Origin: Streptomyces lasiicapitis
GTDB taxonomy: Bacteria; Actinomycetota; Actinomycetes; Streptomycetales; Streptomycetaceae
DNA: 64,000 nt
Reading direction: 5' to 3'
Assembly (NCBI RefSeq): GCF_014646335.1
Contig: NZ_BMNG01000001.1
Span: 364,235 to 428,234 of the forward strand
Part shown: positions 53,006-61,929 of the stretch, one piece after another
Numbering within the stretch: the stretch's first letter is position 1
Layout of the letters: the number at the start of each line of letters is the position of its first letter
Notes under the pieces: model-generated
Told to the model about the DNA's origin: nothing
Databases searched by the model: none
The model's input: only the letters and a program-made list of their open reading frames with translations
Made by a program: the position numbers and the translations under genes

Positions 53006-53662
53006 GTGGAGCAACACAGGACTCGTCCGCCGGGCGCCAGGCCGCGCCGCACCGCGCCGCTGCCCGAACAAGGCAGCCCCGCGGAGCCCCCCGTCCCCCG
53101 TACCCCGCCGCGCCCCCGCAAGGCCGCGTCGCCGCTGGGCCGCGCCCTGCGCAGAACCCCGCTGTACCGCAAGGTCAGCCGGATGCCCCTGTACCGCGCG
53201 CTGCGCCGCATGCCCAACCCACGCCTCACCGGGCTCGGCAGCGGGCTCTTCGCCGCCGCCGTGATGTTCCTCTTCGCCTGCCTGCTGCAGCTGCTCTTCG
53301 GCGGCTCGATCGTCGCGTACGGCGTGCTGTTCCTGCCGGTGAGCGCCCTCACGGCGCTCTGGGTGCGGCCCGCCGACCTGGTCAGCGCGCCCGTCGCGGT
53401 GCCGATCGCCTTCGCCGCCGGGGTGCTGCCGATCTCCGGCGGTACCGGTGGCTTCGGCGGGCAGTTCATGGGGCTGCTCACCGCGCTGGCGCTGCACGCG
53501 GGCTGGTTGTACGGAGGGACGCTGGTCGCCGGCGTCATCGTGACCGTACGCAAGATCAAGCTCATGACCCGGCGGCGGCAGCAGCGGCAGTGGCAGCAAC
53601 AGCAGCGCGGGCAGGTACGGCAGCCCGGGCATCCGCCGCAGCGGCGCGTGCCCGCGTCCTAG
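53006..53662 (+). CDS. DUF6542-type membrane protein
   Basis: This 218-residue membrane protein has a basic, Pro/Arg-rich cytoplasmic N-terminus (1-72). About four helices follow between residues 74 and 185 (LTGLGSGLFAAAVMFLFACL, VAYGVLFLPVSALTALWV, SAPVAVPIAFAAGVLPI, GLLTALALHAGWLYGGTLVA), then a Gln/Arg-rich cytoplasmic tail. It resembles the DUF6542 family, which I recall near ychF and ppgK in streptomycetes. Function is unknown. The GTG start is fixed by a -10 box. Confidence 0.75.
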   Translation: MEQHRTRPPGARPRRTAPLPEQGSPAEPPVPRTPPRPRKAASPLGRALRRTPLYRKVSRMPLYRALRRMPNPRLTGLGSGLFAAAVMFLFACLLQLLFGGSIVAYGVLFLPVSALTALWVRPADLVSAPVAVPIAFAAGVLPISGGTGGFGGQFMGLLTALALHAGWLYGGTLVAGVIVTVRKIKLMTRRRQQRQWQQQQRGQVRQPGHPPQRRVPAS

Positions 53663-53683
53663 CCCCGGTCGGGTTCAGCAGCT

Positions 53684-53717
53684 CCGGCCGGGTCCACCCC
53701 GTCCCGGACCCGGCCGG
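53684..53717. terminator. bidirectional terminator
   Basis: A perfect 12-bp stem (53684-53695 with 53706-53717) with a 10-nt loop lies between the convergent DUF6542-like and ppgK genes. Confidence 0.7.
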
Positions 53718-53746
53718 GTCCCGCCCCCATCACCCTGGCCGCAGAC

Positions 53747-54499
53747 CTAAACGCTGCGCGTATCCGCCCGCGCGGCCATCGCCGCCCCCACGATCCCCGC
53801 GTTGTTCTGCAGCTCCGCCGGGACGATCTCGGCCTGGATGCCCTTGATCAGGGGCAGGAACTTGTGCGCCTTGCGGCTCACGCCGCCGCCGATGATGAAC
53901 AGCTCGGGCGAGAACAGCATCTCCACGTGCGCCAGGTACTTCTGGACGCGGTGCGCCCAGTGCTCCCAGGTCAGGTCCTCGTCCTCGCGGGCCTTGGAGG
54001 AGGCGCGCTTCTCCGCGTCGTGGCCGTGCAGCTCCAGGTGGCCCAGCTCGGTGTTCGGCACGAGGTGGCCGTCGGTGAAGACGGCGCTGCCGATGCCGGT
54101 GCCGAGGGTGAGCATGATGACCGTGCCCGTGCGGCCTCGGCCCGCGCCGAAGTGCGTCTCGGCGACGCCCGCCGCGTCCGCGTCGTTCAGGACCGTCACC
54201 GGTGCGCCGCCGATGCGCTCGGAGACCAGGCGGCGGATGTCCGTGCCGATCCAGCTCTTGTCGACGTTCGCCGCCGTGCGGGCGACGCCGTCCGTGATCA
54301 CGCCCGGGAACGTCGCCCCGACGGGGCCCGTCCAGCCGAAGTGCTCGACGACCTCGCGCACGCCCTCGACGACGCTCTCGGGCGTCGCCGGGTGCGGCGT
54401 GAGCACTTTGTGCCGCTCCTGAGCCAGGTCTCCGCGCTCCAGGTCAACGGGTGCCCCCTTGATCCCGGATCCGCCGATGTCCACACCGAAGATCTGCAT
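53747..54499 (-). CDS. ppgK: polyphosphate glucokinase
   Basis: This is a 250-residue ROK-family kinase. It phosphorylates glucose to glucose-6-phosphate, in actinobacteria using polyphosphate (and often ATP). It shows the phosphate-1 loop FGVDIGGSGIKGAPVDLERG at the N-terminus, the sugar-binding VLNDADAAG and ELGHLELHG, and the phosphate-2 region TVIMLTLGTGIGSAVF. LFSPELFIIGGGVSRKAHKF matches PPGK proteins. Length agrees with the polyphosphate enzyme rather than the larger ATP-only GlkA. A TAACGT box 7 nt before the ATG indicates leaderless mRNA. Confidence 0.92.
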   Translation of the reverse strand: MQIFGVDIGGSGIKGAPVDLERGDLAQERHKVLTPHPATPESVVEGVREVVEHFGWTGPVGATFPGVITDGVARTAANVDKSWIGTDIRRLVSERIGGAPVTVLNDADAAGVAETHFGAGRGRTGTVIMLTLGTGIGSAVFTDGHLVPNTELGHLELHGHDAEKRASSKAREDEDLTWEHWAHRVQKYLAHVEMLFSPELFIIGGGVSRKAHKFLPLIKGIQAEIVPAELQNNAGIVGAAMAARADTRSV

Positions 54500-54506
54500 G
54501 GACCCA

Positions 54507-54512
54507 ACGTTA
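54507..54512 (-). promoter_or_regulatory. -10 box for leaderless ppgK
   Basis: TAACGT lies 7 nt before the ATG at 54499. Confidence 0.55.
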
Positions 54513-54596
54513 CGACGCCGGACTGACAGTCACTCCTCGGTTGCCCCGGATACCCGGTTGAAGCGGGGCCTGGCCCCGCCCCGCCCCGCAGGACGT

Positions 54597-55583
54597 CTAC
54601 TTCTTCGCGGACAGCTCCGCCGCCTCCGCGCGCAGATCGCGGCGCAGCTCCTTCGGCAGCGAGAACGTGATCGACTCGTCGGCCGTCTTCACCGTCTCCA
54701 CGTCCGCGTACCCGCGCTCGGCCAGCCACTCGATGACGCCGTCCACCAGGATGTCCGGGACGGACGCGCCCGAGGTCAGGCCGACGGTGGTGACGCCGTC
54801 CAGCCAGGCCTCGTCGATCTCGTCGGCGTTGTCCACCAGGTGCGAGGCGGGCACGCCCGCCTCCAGGGCGACCTCGACCATGCGGATCGAGTTCGAGGAG
54901 TTCTTGGAGCCGACGACGATGACCAGCTCGGCGTCCTCCGCGAGCTTCTTGACCGCGATCTGGCGGTTCTGCGTGGCGTAGCAGATGTCGTCGCTCGGCG
55001 GCGAGATCAGGCCCGGGAACTTCGTCTTCAGGGCGTCGACGGTCTCCATGGTCTCGTCCACGGAGAGGGTCGTCTGGGACAGCCACACGACCCGGTCCGG
55101 GTCGCGGACCTCGACGTTCGCGACGTCCTCGGGGCCGTCGACCAGGGTGATGTGGTCGGGGGCCTCACCGGACGTGCCGATGACCTCCTCGTGCCCCTCG
55201 TGCCCGATCAGGAGGATGTCGAAGTCCTCCTTGGCGAACCGCACCGCTTCCTTGTGGACCTTGGTGACGAGGGGGCAGGTCGCGTCGATCGTCGCGAGCT
55301 TGCGCTCGGCGGCCTCCGTGTGGACGGTCGGCGCCACGCCGTGCGCGGAGAACATCACGATGGAGCCCTCCGGCACCTCCTCCACCTGGTCGACGAAGAT
55401 GGCGCCCTTCTTCTCCAGGGTCTGCACGACGTACTTGTTGTGGACGATCTCGTGGCGGACATAGATCGGGGCCCCGTACTGCTCCAGGGCCTTCTCGACG
55501 GCGATCACGGCACGGTCCACACCCGCGCAGTAGCCACGGGGAGCGGCGAGCAGGACACGGCGGGAGCCAGGCGTTGCAGTCAT
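54597..55583 (-). CDS. ispH: 4-hydroxy-3-methylbut-2-enyl diphosphate reductase
   Basis: This 328-residue Fe-S enzyme (LytB) makes IPP and DMAPP in the last step of the MEP isoprenoid pathway. The three cluster cysteines are visible in [30 protein letters not shown] and [14 protein letters not shown]. Substrate-binding stretches include [16 protein letters not shown] and [17 protein letters not shown]. The frame opens with an ATG at 55592, but that codon lies inside a TACGAT box that sits 7 nt before the ATG at 55583. The latter is therefore the likely start of a leaderless message. Confidence 0.94.
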   Translation of the reverse strand: MTATPGSRRVLLAAPRGYCAGVDRAVIAVEKALEQYGAPIYVRHEIVHNKYVVQTLEKKGAIFVDQVEEVPEGSIVMFSAHGVAPTVHTEAAERKLATIDATCPLVTKVHKEAVRFAKEDFDILLIGHEGHEEVIGTSGEAPDHITLVDGPEDVANVEVRDPDRVVWLSQTTLSVDETMETVDALKTKFPGLISPPSDDICYATQNRQIAVKKLAEDAELVIVVGSKNSSNSIRMVEVALEAGVPASHLVDNADEIDEAWLDGVTTVGLTSGASVPDILVDGVIEWLAERGYADVETVKTADESITFSLPKELRRDLRAEAAELSAKK

Positions 55584-55590
55584 ACGGACC

Positions 55591-55596
55591 ATCGTA
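55591..55596 (-). promoter_or_regulatory. -10 box for leaderless ispH
   Basis: TACGAT lies 7 nt before the ATG at 55583 and overlaps an upstream in-frame ATG. Confidence 0.55.
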
Positions 55597-55679
55597 AGGC
55601 CGCGTACGACAGGTCAAAGATCGCCGCAGTGGGGAGACTGGGAGCCAGCCCGTGACCAGCGGAGGCACCCGGAGGCCCG

Positions 55680-57077
55680 ATGTCCGCCCACACGACGCAT
55701 GAGCCCCAGCCCTCCGAAGGGGAGGGGCCGCCGCCGCCCGCGGCCGAGGGCGAGCGGCTGCGACGGAGTCTCGGGTTCCGGGACCTCGTCGTCTATGGGC
55801 TGCTGTTCATCGCCCCGATGGCCCCGGTCGGCGTCTTCGGGACGCTCGACGCGAAGTCGCACGGCGCGGTGGCGCTGGTCTATGTGATCGCGACGATCGC
55901 CATGGGGTTCACCGCTTTCAGCTACGCGCAGATGGTGAAGGTGGTCCCCCAGGCGGGCTCGGTGTTCGCCTACGCGCGCGTGGGGCTCGGCAAGGGGCCC
56001 GGGTTCATCGCGGGCTGGATGGCGATGCTGGACTATCTGCTCATCCCCGCCGTCGCGTATCTCTTCTCCGGGATCGCCATGCACGAGCTGGTGCCCTCGG
56101 TGTCCCGGTGGGTGTGGACGGCGATCGCTGTTGCCGTGACGACGGCGCTGAACCTGTGGGGGGTGCGGCCCGCGGCTCGGGTCGGCTTCGCGGTGCTCGC
56201 GCTGGAGATCGTGGTCCTTCTTGTGTTCGTGGTGGCGGCGATCGTGGTGCTCGCGCGGGACGGGGCCGAGCGGGGGTGGCTCTCGCCGCTCACTGGGGAC
56301 GGTACGCAGGGTGCGTTCGCGCTGTCGGCGGTGATCGGCGCGGTGTCGGTGGCGGTGCTTTCGTATCTCGGCTTCGACGCGATCGCCTCGTTCGCGGAGG
56401 AGGTGACGGGCGGGTCCGCGAAGGTGGCTCGGGCGGTGCTGTTCTGTCTGGTCCTCACCGGTGTGCTGTTCGTGGCGCAGACGTATCTGGCGGCGCTGCT
56501 GACGCCGATGTCGTCGTCCGAACTCGCCGCCCACCCCGAGGACCAGGGGTCGGCGTTCTACACGGCCGCGGAGTCGGCTGTCGGGGACTGGCTGCACGAT
56601 CTGGTCGCGGTGAGCAAGGCCATCGGGGCGGCGTTCGCGGCGCTCGCGGGGCAGGCCGCGGCGGGGCGGCTGCTCTTCGCCATGGGGCGTGATCGGCGGC
56701 TGCCGCGCGTGCTGTCGAGGACCGAGTCGGGTACGCCGCGGGTCGCCCTGCTGTGCGCGGCCGTCGTCACACTGGTCGCGGCCGTGTGGGCGGCCCGCCG
56801 GGACGACGGCATGGACCATCTCGTGTCGGTGGTCAACATGGGCGCGCTGACGGCCTTCTTCCTGCTGCACGCGAGCGTCGTGGGCTGGTTCGCAGTACGT
56901 CACCGGGGCGGCAGGGGGAGCTGGTGGCGGCACATCCTGGTCCCCGTGCTCGGCGCCGCGATCGTGGTCGCCGTCATCGTCGAGGCGTCCGGCTCCGCGC
57001 AGGTGGTGGGGGCGATCTGGCTGGCGGCGGGGTTGGTGGTGCTGGTCGCGCAGGGGGTGCGGCGGGGGGAGGTGTAG
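55680..57077 (+). CDS. APC family amino acid permease
   Basis: This 465-residue transporter has about 12 helices. It begins with a short Pro/Glu-rich tail and LRRSLGFRDLVVYGLLFIAP, then PMAPVGVFGTLDAKSHGAVA and FTAFSYAQMVKVVPQAGSVF, which carry the family's GSVFAY core in helix 3. SYLGFDAIASFAEEVTGG in helix 6 is the other hallmark (AEE). A Gly/Arg-rich loop precedes the last two helices. The ATG has GGAGG 4 nt upstream and a second GGAGG further up. The substrate is unknown; amino acid or amine uptake is typical. It is divergent from ispH. Confidence 0.9.
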   Translation: MSAHTTHEPQPSEGEGPPPPAAEGERLRRSLGFRDLVVYGLLFIAPMAPVGVFGTLDAKSHGAVALVYVIATIAMGFTAFSYAQMVKVVPQAGSVFAYARVGLGKGPGFIAGWMAMLDYLLIPAVAYLFSGIAMHELVPSVSRWVWTAIAVAVTTALNLWGVRPAARVGFAVLALEIVVLLVFVVAAIVVLARDGAERGWLSPLTGDGTQGAFALSAVIGAVSVAVLSYLGFDAIASFAEEVTGGSAKVARAVLFCLVLTGVLFVAQTYLAALLTPMSSSELAAHPEDQGSAFYTAAESAVGDWLHDLVAVSKAIGAAFAALAGQAAAGRLLFAMGRDRRLPRVLSRTESGTPRVALLCAAVVTLVAAVWAARRDDGMDHLVSVVNMGALTAFFLLHASVVGWFAVRHRGGRGSWWRHILVPVLGAAIVVAVIVEASGSAQVVGAIWLAAGLVVLVAQGVRRGEV

Positions 57078-57163
57078 GGCTCCCCGCCCGTTCCGCCCAC
57101 TGAGCGGCGGACCAACTGCCCACACCGATGCCGACGGGGACCGGCGTTGTCAGCGCCGGGGGC

Positions 57164-57169
57164 TACGCT
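57164..57169 (+). promoter_or_regulatory. -10 box for leaderless xseA
   Basis: TACGCT lies 6 nt before the ATG at 57176. Confidence 0.6.
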
Positions 57170-57175
57170 CGCGGG

Positions 57176-58390
57176 ATGGGTCTCAATACGTCCGCGGACG
57201 CCCCGCTTCCCGTCGGGGAGGTGTCCCGGCTCATCGGGGGCTGGATCGACCGGCTCGGGGCGATCTGGGTCGAGGGGCAGATCACGCAGTTGTCGCGGCG
57301 CCCGGGGGCGGGCGTGGTGTTCCTGACGCTGCGCGACCCCTCGCACGACATCTCCGTGAGCGTCACCTGCTACCGCCAGGTGTTCGACGCCGTCGCGGAC
57401 GTCGTCTCCGAGGGCGCCCGCGTCGTCGTGCAGGCGAAGCCGGAGTGGTACGCCCCGCGGGGCCAGCTCTCCCTGCGCGCCACGCAGATAAAGCCCGTCG
57501 GTGTCGGTGAACTGCTCGCCCGGCTGGAGCAGTTGAAGAAGTCCCTCGCCGCGGAGGGCCTGTTCGCGCCGGAGCGCAAGAAGCCGCTGCCGTTCCTGCC
57601 GCAGCTCGTCGGCCTGGTCTGCGGCCGCGCCTCGGCCGCCGAGCGGGACGTCCTGGAGAACGCCAGGCACCGCTGGCCGGCCGTCCGCTTCGAGGTGCGC
57701 AACGTAGCGGTGCAGGGCGTGCACGCCGTGACGCAGGTGGTGCAGGCGGTGAAGGAGCTCGACACCCTCGCGGACGTCGACGTGATCATCGTCGCCCGCG
57801 GCGGCGGCAGCGTGGAGGACCTGCTGCCGTTCTCCGACGAGCAGTTGGTGCGGGCCGTGGCCTCGTGCCGTACGCCCGTGGTGTCCGCGATCGGCCACGA
57901 GCCGGACAACCCCCTGCTCGACCACGTCGCCGACCTGCGCGCCTCGACGCCCACGGACGCCGCGAAGAAGGTCGTGCCGGACGTCGGCGAGGAGTACGAA
58001 CGCGTGGCGTTCCTGCGGGACCGCGCCCGCCGCAGCATCGAGGCCTTCCTGGACCGCGAGGAGCGCGGCCTCGCGCACGCCCTGGCCCGCCCCTCCATGG
58101 AGCACCCGCACCGCATGGTCGAGGACCGCGAGCAGCAGATCACGGCGTACGTGGACCGCGCGCGCCGCACCCTCGGCCACCTCCTGGACCGCGCCCAGTC
58201 CGAGCTGACCCACACGCACGCGCGCGTGGTGGCCCTCTCCCCCGCCGCCACCCTCCAGCGGGGGTACGCGGTGCTGCAGAAGAAGAAGCAGGACGGCGCC
58301 GTGGTCCGCGCGGCGGACGAGGTGGCGCCCGGCGAGGAACTGCGGGCCCGCGTCGCCGAGGGCGAATTCACCGTACGAGTCGACAATTAG
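57176..58390 (+). CDS. xseA: exodeoxyribonuclease VII large subunit
   Basis: This is the 404-residue catalytic subunit of exonuclease VII, which degrades single-stranded DNA from both ends. An N-terminal OB-fold (~10-105: [40 protein letters not shown]) precedes the nuclease core [40 protein letters not shown] and [20 protein letters not shown], then a long coiled-coil arm. The core ends at [10 protein letters not shown]. The start is the ATG at 57176; the open frame to 57128 is rejected because of the -10 box. xseB follows after 9 nt. Confidence 0.95.
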   Translation: MGLNTSADAPLPVGEVSRLIGGWIDRLGAIWVEGQITQLSRRPGAGVVFLTLRDPSHDISVSVTCYRQVFDAVADVVSEGARVVVQAKPEWYAPRGQLSLRATQIKPVGVGELLARLEQLKKSLAAEGLFAPERKKPLPFLPQLVGLVCGRASAAERDVLENARHRWPAVRFEVRNVAVQGVHAVTQVVQAVKELDTLADVDVIIVARGGGSVEDLLPFSDEQLVRAVASCRTPVVSAIGHEPDNPLLDHVADLRASTPTDAAKKVVPDVGEEYERVAFLRDRARRSIEAFLDREERGLAHALARPSMEHPHRMVEDREQQITAYVDRARRTLGHLLDRAQSELTHTHARVVALSPAATLQRGYAVLQKKKQDGAVVRAADEVAPGEELRARVAEGEFTVRVDN

Positions 58391-58393
58391 GGT
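58388..58393 (+). promoter_or_regulatory. -10-like box for xseB overlapping the xseA stop
   Basis: TAGGGT lies 6 nt before the xseB ATG; its first three bases are the xseA stop codon TAG. It could allow independent leaderless expression of xseB. Confidence 0.4.
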
Positions 58394-58399
58394 GGGCGC

Positions 58400-58642
58400 A
58401 TGACCAGCACGACGGACACCGAGGCCGCGGCGCTCGGCTACGAGCAGGCCCGGGACGAGCTCATCGAGGTGGTCCGCCGCCTGGAGGCCGGGGGGACGAC
58501 CCTGGAGGAGTCCCTGGCGCTGTGGGAGCGCGGCGAGGAGCTGGCCGCCGCGTGCCGCCGCTGGCTCGACGGCGCCCGCGCCCGCCTCGACGCGGCGCTT
58601 GCGGAGCCGGACGCCGAGGACGCGGGCGACGAGGAGGACTAG
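58400..58642 (+). CDS. xseB: exodeoxyribonuclease VII small subunit
   Basis: This 80-residue helical protein forms the multimeric sheath around the XseA arm. It shows [40 protein letters not shown] and [18 protein letters not shown], all standard for XseB. It has an acidic C-terminus ([12 protein letters not shown]). It lies 9 nt after xseA with only a weak GGGTGGG upstream; initiation may rely on coupling or on the -10-like box over the xseA stop. Confidence 0.93.
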   Translation: MTSTTDTEAAALGYEQARDELIEVVRRLEAGGTTLEESLALWERGEELAAACRRWLDGARARLDAALAEPDAEDAGDEED

Positions 58643-58724
58643 GGCGCCCAGGGCACCCGGGCTCCGGCGCCCCGCCTGATCCACCCCCACCCCTGTGAAG
58701 AGGATCACCCCGCCCTCGTTTTAG

Positions 58725-58754
58725 TTGAAAGTTGAACCTCGCTCGTCGTACTGT
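58725..58754 (+). promoter_or_regulatory. promoter of second RutE-like gene with direct repeat at -35
   Basis: TTGAAA (58725-58730), an 18-bp spacer and TACTGT (58749-58754) fit a housekeeping promoter. The -35 lies within the direct repeat GTTGAAAGTTGAA, which resembles half-sites of the MarR-type palindrome near 48763 and could be an operator. Confidence 0.5.
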
Positions 58755-58844
58755 CGACTCACCGGCCGACACCGGAGCGCCCGCCCCCGGGCCCCAGCGT
58801 CACCGCCGGAGCCCTCAGCAACGTATCGAGAAGGTTGTAAAGAC

Positions 58845-59435
58845 ATGTCCCTCGTTCTTGACCCCGCCGCCCAGGACCTGCTCTTCCGCGAGGCCCGCAC
58901 CGCGAACACCTTCACCGACGAGCCCGTCACCGAGGAGCAGGTGCAGGCCATCTACGACCTGGTCAAGTACGGCCCCACGGCCTTCAACCAGTCGCCCCTG
59001 CGCGTGACGCTGGTCCGCTCCCCCGAGGCCCGCGAGCGCCTGGTGCAGCACATGGCCGAGGGCAACCGCCCGAAGACCTCGACGGCGCCGCTCGTCGCGA
59101 TCCTTTCGGCGGACAACGAGTTCCACGAGGAGCTGCCGGCCCTCTTCCCGCACTTCCCGCAGGCCAAGGACGCGTTCTTCTCCGAGCGCCCGGCCCGTGA
59201 GCAGGCCGCGGGCCTGAACGCCGCGCTGCAGGCCGCCTACTTCATCATCGGCATCCGCGCCGCGGGCCTGGCCGCAGGACCGATGACCGGGCTCGACTTC
59301 GCGGGCGTCCAGAAGGAGTTCCTGGACGACGACCACACCCCGCTGATGGTCGTCAACATCGGCAAGCCGGGCGACGACGCCTGGTTCCCGCGCTCCCCGC
59401 GCCTGGCGTACGACGACGTCATCACGACCGTCTGA
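58845..59435 (+). CDS. malonic semialdehyde reductase / nitroreductase family (RutE-like), second copy
   Basis: This 196-residue flavin oxidoreductase is a paralogue of the 48825 gene. It keeps the same blocks (DLLFREARTANTFTDEPVTE, YDLVKYGPTAFNQSPLRVTL, GNRPKTSTAPLVAILSADNE, AAGLAAGPMTGLDFAGVQKE) and starts with a shorter lead MSLVLDPAAQ. Long stretches of DNA are identical between the copies, so duplication is fairly recent or conversion is ongoing. The AGAAGG ribosome-binding site is 11 nt from the ATG. There is no MarR gene beside this copy. Reduction of malonic semialdehyde to 3-hydroxypropionate is the family's best-known reaction; the in vivo substrate is uncertain. Confidence 0.85.
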   Translation: MSLVLDPAAQDLLFREARTANTFTDEPVTEEQVQAIYDLVKYGPTAFNQSPLRVTLVRSPEARERLVQHMAEGNRPKTSTAPLVAILSADNEFHEELPALFPHFPQAKDAFFSERPAREQAAGLNAALQAAYFIIGIRAAGLAAGPMTGLDFAGVQKEFLDDDHTPLMVVNIGKPGDDAWFPRSPRLAYDDVITTV

Positions 59436-59462
59436 GCCACCGCGCCACAGCGACGCGCGAGA

Positions 59463-59502
59463 ACGCGTGAGGCCCCCGGCAACCGCCGGGGGCCTCACGC
59501 GT
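59463..59502. terminator. bidirectional terminator
   Basis: A perfect 18-bp stem (59463-59480 with 59485-59502) with a 4-nt loop lies between the convergent RutE-like and DUF4245-like genes. Confidence 0.85.
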
Positions 59503-59532
59503 CATCCGGGCCATCCAGGTCCCGGACAGGCT

Positions 59533-60084
59533 CTAGGTGTCCGCCCGAATCGGCGTCCGCTTCATCTCGAGGGACTCCGCCATCGCCGTCAGCTGCCCGA
59601 ACCCCGCGGTGCCAGCGACCACCGTCGTGGCGCCCTTCTCCCGCAGGACGAGCGCGTCGTAACGCGTGCCCTCGTAGCGCTGCCAGGTGCGGCCCGCGAT
59701 CTTCTCCGCACGGTCCGTCTTCCTGGCCTCTTGCGTGGCCGATTCGATGAACTCGGCGGGCTTGGCGGTGGACTGCTTGATCACGACGTACTCACCGGCG
59801 GGGTCGAGGAAGCCCAAGTGCCAGCTGTCGTGGTTCTCGCCGTTGTACCGCACCGACGTCGGCTTCCAGGACTTCGGCAGGCCCTGGGGCGCCGCCACCG
59901 GGTAGGGCGCCGCGCGTCGGGCCGTCAGAAGCTCGACGTCGTAGGGAACCCGCTTGACGGGTTTCTTGGAGTCGTCGTGCGGGATGAAGACGTAGATCCC
60001 CGCCACGACGATGCCGATGACGGCCATCGAGAGCAGCATGTTCCGCACGGTCTGCTTGCCATTTCTGCCTGCCACGCCCTCCAT
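59533..60084 (-). CDS. DUF4245-type membrane-anchored protein
   Basis: This 183-residue protein has one N-terminal membrane helix (residues ~15-34: MLLSMAVIGIVVAGIYVFIP) and an extracytoplasmic beta-rich domain (RRAAPYPVAAPQGLPKSWKP, TSVRYNGENHDSWHLGFLDP, WQRYEGTRYDALVLREKGAT). It fits the actinobacterial DUF4245 family. The start is chosen at the ATG at 60084; the frame runs to a GTG at 60114 and a GTG at 60075 is also possible, none with a well-spaced RBS. It is divergent from glpX. Function is unknown. Confidence 0.75.
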   Translation of the reverse strand: MEGVAGRNGKQTVRNMLLSMAVIGIVVAGIYVFIPHDDSKKPVKRVPYDVELLTARRAAPYPVAAPQGLPKSWKPTSVRYNGENHDSWHLGFLDPAGEYVVIKQSTAKPAEFIESATQEARKTDRAEKIAGRTWQRYEGTRYDALVLREKGATTVVAGTAGFGQLTAMAESLEMKRTPIRADT

Positions 60085-60227
60085 CGTCGCAGGTCCATGG
60101 CGCCGCCTCGGCACGGCCCCCGCCCCCGCTCACGTGTGAGGGCCCCCTGCTCATTCTTTCGACCTGCGGATAGAGTCAACGGCATCACCCTCATCCGGCC
60201 GTCGTCGTATCAGAAAGGTGCGCCTCG

Positions 60228-61262
60228 ATGACCGAGCATCACTCCCTGCCGTCCGAACTCGAGGTCTCCCCGGAGGCCCCCGACCGCAACCTCGCCCTGG
60301 AGCTCGTCCGGGTCACCGAAGCCGCCGCCATGGCCGCGGGCCGCTGGGTCGGCCGCGGCGACAAGATCGGCGCGGACGGTGCCGCCGTCAGGGCCATGCG
60401 GACCCTCGTCCACACCGTCTCGATGAACGGCGTCGTCGTCATCGGCGAGGGCGAGAAGGACGAGGCGCCGATGCTCTTCAACGGCGAGCGCATCGGCGAC
60501 GGCACCGGCGCCGAGGTCGACATCGCCGTCGACCCGATCGACGGCACCACCCTCACCGCCAAGGGCCAGCCCAACGCGATCGCGGTGCTCGCCGCCGCCG
60601 ACCGCGGCACCATGTTCGACCCGTCCGCCGTCTTCTACATGGACAAGCTGGTCACCGGCCCCGAGGCCGCGGACTACGTGGACATCAACGCGCCCGCCGC
60701 GGTGAACATCCGCCGGGTCGCCAAGGCCAAGAAGTCCGCGCCCGAGGACGTCACGGTGATGATCCTCGACCGCCCCCGGCACGAGGGCATCGTCAAGGAG
60801 ATCCGCGAGACCGGCGCCCGCATCATGTTCATCTCGGACGGCGACGTCGCGGGTTCGATCATGGCGGTACGGGAAGGCACCGGCGTCGACCTGCTCATGG
60901 GCGTCGGCGGCACCCCCGAGGGCATCATCAGCGCCTGCGCGATCAAGTGCCTGGGCGGTGTCATCCAGGGCAAGTTGTGGCCCAAGGACGCCGAGGAGAA
61001 GCAGCGCGCCCTGGACGCCGGGCACGACCTGGACCGCACGCTCTCCACCAACGACCTGGTCAGCGGCGACAACGTGTTCTTCGTCGCCACCGGCATCACC
61101 GACGGCGAACTGCTCCAGGGCGTGCGCTACCGCGCGGAGACCGCCTCGACGTCCTCGCTGGTGATGCGGTCCAAGTCCGGCACCATCCGGAAGATCGACT
61201 CCGACCACCGCCTGTCGAAGCTGCGCGCGTACAGCGCCATCGACTTCGACCGCGCCAAGTAG
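60228..61262 (+). CDS. glpX: class II fructose-1,6-bisphosphatase
   Basis: This 344-residue gluconeogenic phosphatase converts fructose-1,6-bisphosphate to fructose-6-phosphate. It shows [38 protein letters not shown] and the metal/substrate motif [33 protein letters not shown] and [20 protein letters not shown] (sugar-phosphate site) follow. It is the only FBPase type expected in many actinobacteria. GAAAGGTG precedes the ATG at ~7 nt. The strong hairpin just downstream closes the unit. Confidence 0.96.
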   Translation: MTEHHSLPSELEVSPEAPDRNLALELVRVTEAAAMAAGRWVGRGDKIGADGAAVRAMRTLVHTVSMNGVVVIGEGEKDEAPMLFNGERIGDGTGAEVDIAVDPIDGTTLTAKGQPNAIAVLAAADRGTMFDPSAVFYMDKLVTGPEAADYVDINAPAAVNIRRVAKAKKSAPEDVTVMILDRPRHEGIVKEIRETGARIMFISDGDVAGSIMAVREGTGVDLLMGVGGTPEGIISACAIKCLGGVIQGKLWPKDAEEKQRALDAGHDLDRTLSTNDLVSGDNVFFVATGITDGELLQGVRYRAETASTSSLVMRSKSGTIRKIDSDHRLSKLRAYSAIDFDRAK

Positions 61263-61276
61263 CGGGCGGCGTACGG

Positions 61277-61312
61277 CGACGGGGGCGCTCCGTGCGGGGA
61301 GCGCCCCCGTCG
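61277..61312. terminator. terminator between glpX and the wbl gene
   Basis: A perfect 15-bp stem (61277-61291 with 61298-61312) with a 6-nt loop, plus outer pairing CGTAC/GTACG, lies between convergent genes. Confidence 0.8.
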
Positions 61313-61331
61313 TCGTACGGAAAACAATCCG

Positions 61332-61748
61332 CTAGCCGGCGGCGGCGATGGTGTCGGCCGCGGTGCGCGTGGCCTTCTGCAGCTCCAGGTCGCGCCTGCG
61401 GCGGCGGGCCAGGACCACGCGGCGCTCGGCGGCGGTGAGGCCGCCCCAGACGCCGTACGGCTCGGGCTGGAGCAGGGCGTGTTCACGGCACTCGACCATC
61501 ACGGGACAGCGGGCGCAGACGCGCTTGGCCGCTTCCTCGCGGGAGAGCCGGGCCGCGGTGGGCTCCTTGGAGGGGGCGAAGAACAGTCCGGCCTCGTCCC
61601 GGCGGCACACGGCGTCGGAGTGCCATGGGTTGTCCTGGTCCCGCTCTCGCACTGGCACCCTGCCCCAAGCGCTCGGCTGCGCTCGTGCAGGGGAGGCCCC
61701 GTCAGCCGGGACGGCGACCTGCGGGGACTGATGCGTCGGTTGCAGCAC
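61332..61748 (-). CDS. wblI: WhiB-like (Wbl) Fe-S transcription regulator
   Basis: This 138-residue Wbl protein has the four cluster cysteines in the family pattern: one in DAVCRRDEAGLFF, then VCARCPVMVEC. GVWGGLTAAERR and the basic DNA-binding tail RRVVLARRRRRDLEL follow. The N-terminus (~40 residues) is longer and more disordered than in the minimal Wbl. The GTG start has AGGAG 6 nt upstream. These proteins bind 4Fe-4S and act with sigma factors. I assign wblI from its position next to glpX, as I recall for S. coelicolor; sequence alone cannot separate all Wbl subtypes. Confidence 0.85.
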   Translation of the reverse strand: MLQPTHQSPQVAVPADGASPARAQPSAWGRVPVRERDQDNPWHSDAVCRRDEAGLFFAPSKEPTAARLSREEAAKRVCARCPVMVECREHALLQPEPYGVWGGLTAAERRVVLARRRRRDLELQKATRTAADTIAAAG

Positions 61749-61929
61749 GGTCTACTCCTGACGACGGCTTCGCGAGCGAGAGACGATGCACGAAGCTCTA
61801 CCCGCTGTGTGCGGGCCTATGCACTGAGTCCCGCTGGACGGAAGCTCAGGTTCCTGCCGGATGGCGGGCTTGGCCGGATCGCGTCGTCGTCCCCATGTCG
61901 CCGCCGCGCGCGGGCCGTTGGCGCCGGCT

